From: an uncultured Alphaproteobacteria bacterium
GTDB taxonomy: Bacteria > Pseudomonadota > Alphaproteobacteria > HIMB59
Direction: 5' to 3'
DNA length: 64,000 bases
NCBI GenBank assembly: GCA_902546975.1
Contig: CACCLU010000001.1
Span: 62,001-126,000 of the forward strand
The translations under genes were made by a program, and so were the position numbers. Shown here piece by piece: positions 62,115-64,000 of the stretch. The notes beneath the pieces are model-generated. The model made no database searches, was not told the origin of the DNA, and saw only the letters and a program-made list of their open reading frames with translations. The first letter of the stretch is position 1, and each line of letters starts with the position of its first letter.

Positions 62115-62699
62115 ATGTTTGAAAATTTAATGAAGTATTTTGAGTCAGTGAAGGCAAGAGATCCTGCTGCAACTTCATTGTTACTAGTGATATTAACCTA
62201 TCCTGGTGTAAAAGCTGTTTTCTTCCATCGTATAGCAAATTTTATCTGGTCACTAAATTTGAAATTATTAGGAAGAATGATCTCACAATTATCAAGATTT
62301 TTAACTGGTATTGAAATTCATCCTGCTGCTAAAATTGGAAAAAATTTTTTTATTGATCATGGAATGGGAGTTGTTATCGGAGAAACTGCTGAAATAGGAG
62401 ATAATGTAACTATCTATCATGGTGTCACATTGGGAGGAATCATGCCTGCTGTTAAATCATCAGAACAAGTTGGTGTGAAACGTCATCCTACTCTTGAAGA
62501 CGATGTGATTGTTGGCTCTGGGGCACAGATATTAGGACCAATAATTATAAAAAGTTGTGCTCGAATTGGATCTAATGCTGTTGTAACTAAAGATGTCCCA
62601 ATAGGGGGAATAATGGTTGGCATACCCGCAAAAAATGTTCAATCTAAATCAAAAAAAACAGATAATACTTTTGCGCCATATGCCGTTACAAAAAAGTAA
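62115..62699 (+). CDS. cysE: Serine O-acetyltransferase
   Basis: [31 protein letters not shown]...[44 protein letters not shown]. Confidence 0.96.
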   Translation: MFENLMKYFESVKARDPAATSLLLVILTYPGVKAVFFHRIANFIWSLNLKLLGRMISQLSRFLTGIEIHPAAKIGKNFFIDHGMGVVIGETAEIGDNVTIYHGVTLGGIMPAVKSSEQVGVKRHPTLEDDVIVGSGAQILGPIIIKSCARIGSNAVVTKDVPIGGIMVGIPAKNVQSKSKKTDNTFAPYAVTKK

Positions 62700-62818
62700 C
62701 TATTTATATATTCAAAATTAATTTGCATGATTATGTTTCAAATGTTTAAATAACTAATTGTTGGAGGGCAGAGTGTTTATATAAATAATAAAAATTTCTT
62801 GAAAATCCTCTTTAAAAT

Positions 62819-63841
62819 ATGTCTGAAATAAAAATTCAAATTAAAAACTTATATAAAATTTTTGGTAAAAACCCAAAGTCTGCGCTAGAGCAAGTAAAAG
62901 ATGGTGTCAATAAAGATGAACTATTAGAAAAACACAATCATGTTTTAGGTTTAAAAGATATAAATTTGGATATTAAAGAAAAATCAATTCAAGTTGTAAT
63001 GGGCCTTTCTGGTTCAGGTAAGTCTACATTAATAAGACATATAAATAGATTAATAGAACCTACAGACGGCAGTGTAGTTGTTGATGATGAAAATGTTTTA
63101 AAAATGAATGATGAAAATTTAAGAAATTTCAGAAGAACAAAAACTGCTATGGTATTCCAGCGTTTTGCTTTGTTGCCACATAAGACAGTTTTAGAAAATA
63201 CAATGTTTGGTCTTCATATTCAAAATATTGATGAAAAAGAGGCAAATACTAAGGCACGAAGATGGATTGATCGTGTTGGGTTATCTGGATATGAGGAAAA
63301 ATATCCTCAACATTTATCTGGTGGCATGCAACAACGTGTTGGACTCGCAAGAGCTCTTACTAACGATGGGGAGATCTTGCTTATGGATGAAGCTTTTAGC
63401 GCTCTTGACCCCCTAATTAGAAAAGATATGCAAGATATTTTGTTGGAGCTACAAGACGAACTTCATAAAACAGTTGTATTTATTACTCATGACCTAGATG
63501 AAGCTTTAAAAATTGGGGATCGTATTGCAATATTAAAAGATGGTATAATGGATCAAGAGGGTATCCCCGCAGATATTTTATTAAGTCCAAAGACACAATA
63601 TGTAAAAGATTTTGTTGAGGACGTAAACAGAGCTAGGGTAATTAAAGCAAAACACATTATGTCAGAATTAAATGGGCAAGACAGAGATAACGCTATGTTT
63701 GTAGATCAAGATGATTTTATCGATAGATTTATTGATAAAGTTATATCTGATAAGCCAAATTGCCTGATAGTCAAAAATAAAAATAATGACGATATAGGCT
63801 ATTTATCAACAAAAAGACTCTCTGAAATACTAAAAAGATAG
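62819..63841 (+). CDS. proV: Glycine betaine/proline ABC transporter ATP-binding protein
   Basis: VVMGLSGSGKSTLIRHINRLIEPTDG...VFQRFALLPHKTVLENTMFGL...LSGGMQQRVGLARAL...DPLIRKDMQDILL; C-terminal CBS-like region. Confidence 0.95.
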   Translation: MSEIKIQIKNLYKIFGKNPKSALEQVKDGVNKDELLEKHNHVLGLKDINLDIKEKSIQVVMGLSGSGKSTLIRHINRLIEPTDGSVVVDDENVLKMNDENLRNFRRTKTAMVFQRFALLPHKTVLENTMFGLHIQNIDEKEANTKARRWIDRVGLSGYEEKYPQHLSGGMQQRVGLARALTNDGEILLMDEAFSALDPLIRKDMQDILLELQDELHKTVVFITHDLDEALKIGDRIAILKDGIMDQEGIPADILLSPKTQYVKDFVEDVNRARVIKAKHIMSELNGQDRDNAMFVDQDDFIDRFIDKVISDKPNCLIVKNKNNDDIGYLSTKRLSEILKR

Positions 63842-63956
63842 CTAAATAAACAATTTTCTTTTTTTTTGCGGCAATTAGCTTCCATTTTTTAGGATTTTTT
63901 CACTGTTAATGCAATATAGGAATGTTATCTTAGACTCTTATATCAGGGAGGATGTA

Positions 63957-64000
63957 ATGAACTCTATTAAAAAAATACTTCTGAGCTCAGTTCTATTATT
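63957..64000 (+). CDS. Start of downstream transporter gene (likely substrate-binding protein), truncated by window
   Basis: AGGGAGGATGTA-ATG with strong SD; MNSIKKILLSSVLL signal-peptide-like start. Confidence 0.6.
   Translation, partial: MNSIKKILLSSVLL

Overview
This window is very AT-rich and looks like a marine, low-GC alphaproteobacterium; that is inferred from gene content and composition, with no database search. It has two parts. (A) About 1-44,040 is a surface-glycan / glycoconjugate island transcribed almost entirely leftward. It contains lipid-linked initiating transferase (PglC-like), glycosyltransferases, FnlB/FnlC-like enzymes, two nonulosonic-acid synthesis sets (PseB/PseC/SpsF/PseG-like/NeuB-family and NeuA/NeuB/NeuC), a KdsB-like CMP-transferase with a HAD phosphatase, FkbM, WbqC, PglD and PIG-L proteins, a carbamoyltransferase/SGNH cassette, a nucleotidyltransferase-HAD-kinase fusion and a PglK-like ABC flippase. 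(B) 44,072-64,000 is a housekeeping backbone: groES-groEL with a perfect CIRCE element and an intrinsic terminator, a SelD fusion, ccdA, leuDH, msrB, bioY, tal, ExoI, rmlA-like, sbmA, cysE and the start of a proV-proX operon. The main points for follow-up are: (1) a candidate ~60-nt standalone sRNA at ~57,445-57,505 with its own near-consensus sigma70 promoter, a 13-bp stem, a 30-nt G-free loop with an internal tandem repeat and a CCUCC anti-Shine-Dalgarno motif, and a U-tract; (2) nine homopolymer frameshifts confined to 33.9-46.7 kb that split seven genes, each restorable by one nucleotide; (3) several small ORFs missing from the supplied track, including a 27-aa extremely basic protein, a 44-aa SxtJ-tail-like protein next to the carbamoyltransferase, and a 52-aa four-cysteine protein; (4) unusual multi-domain or unknown glycan genes. 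No tRNA, rRNA, CRISPR array, transposase or integrase was recognised.
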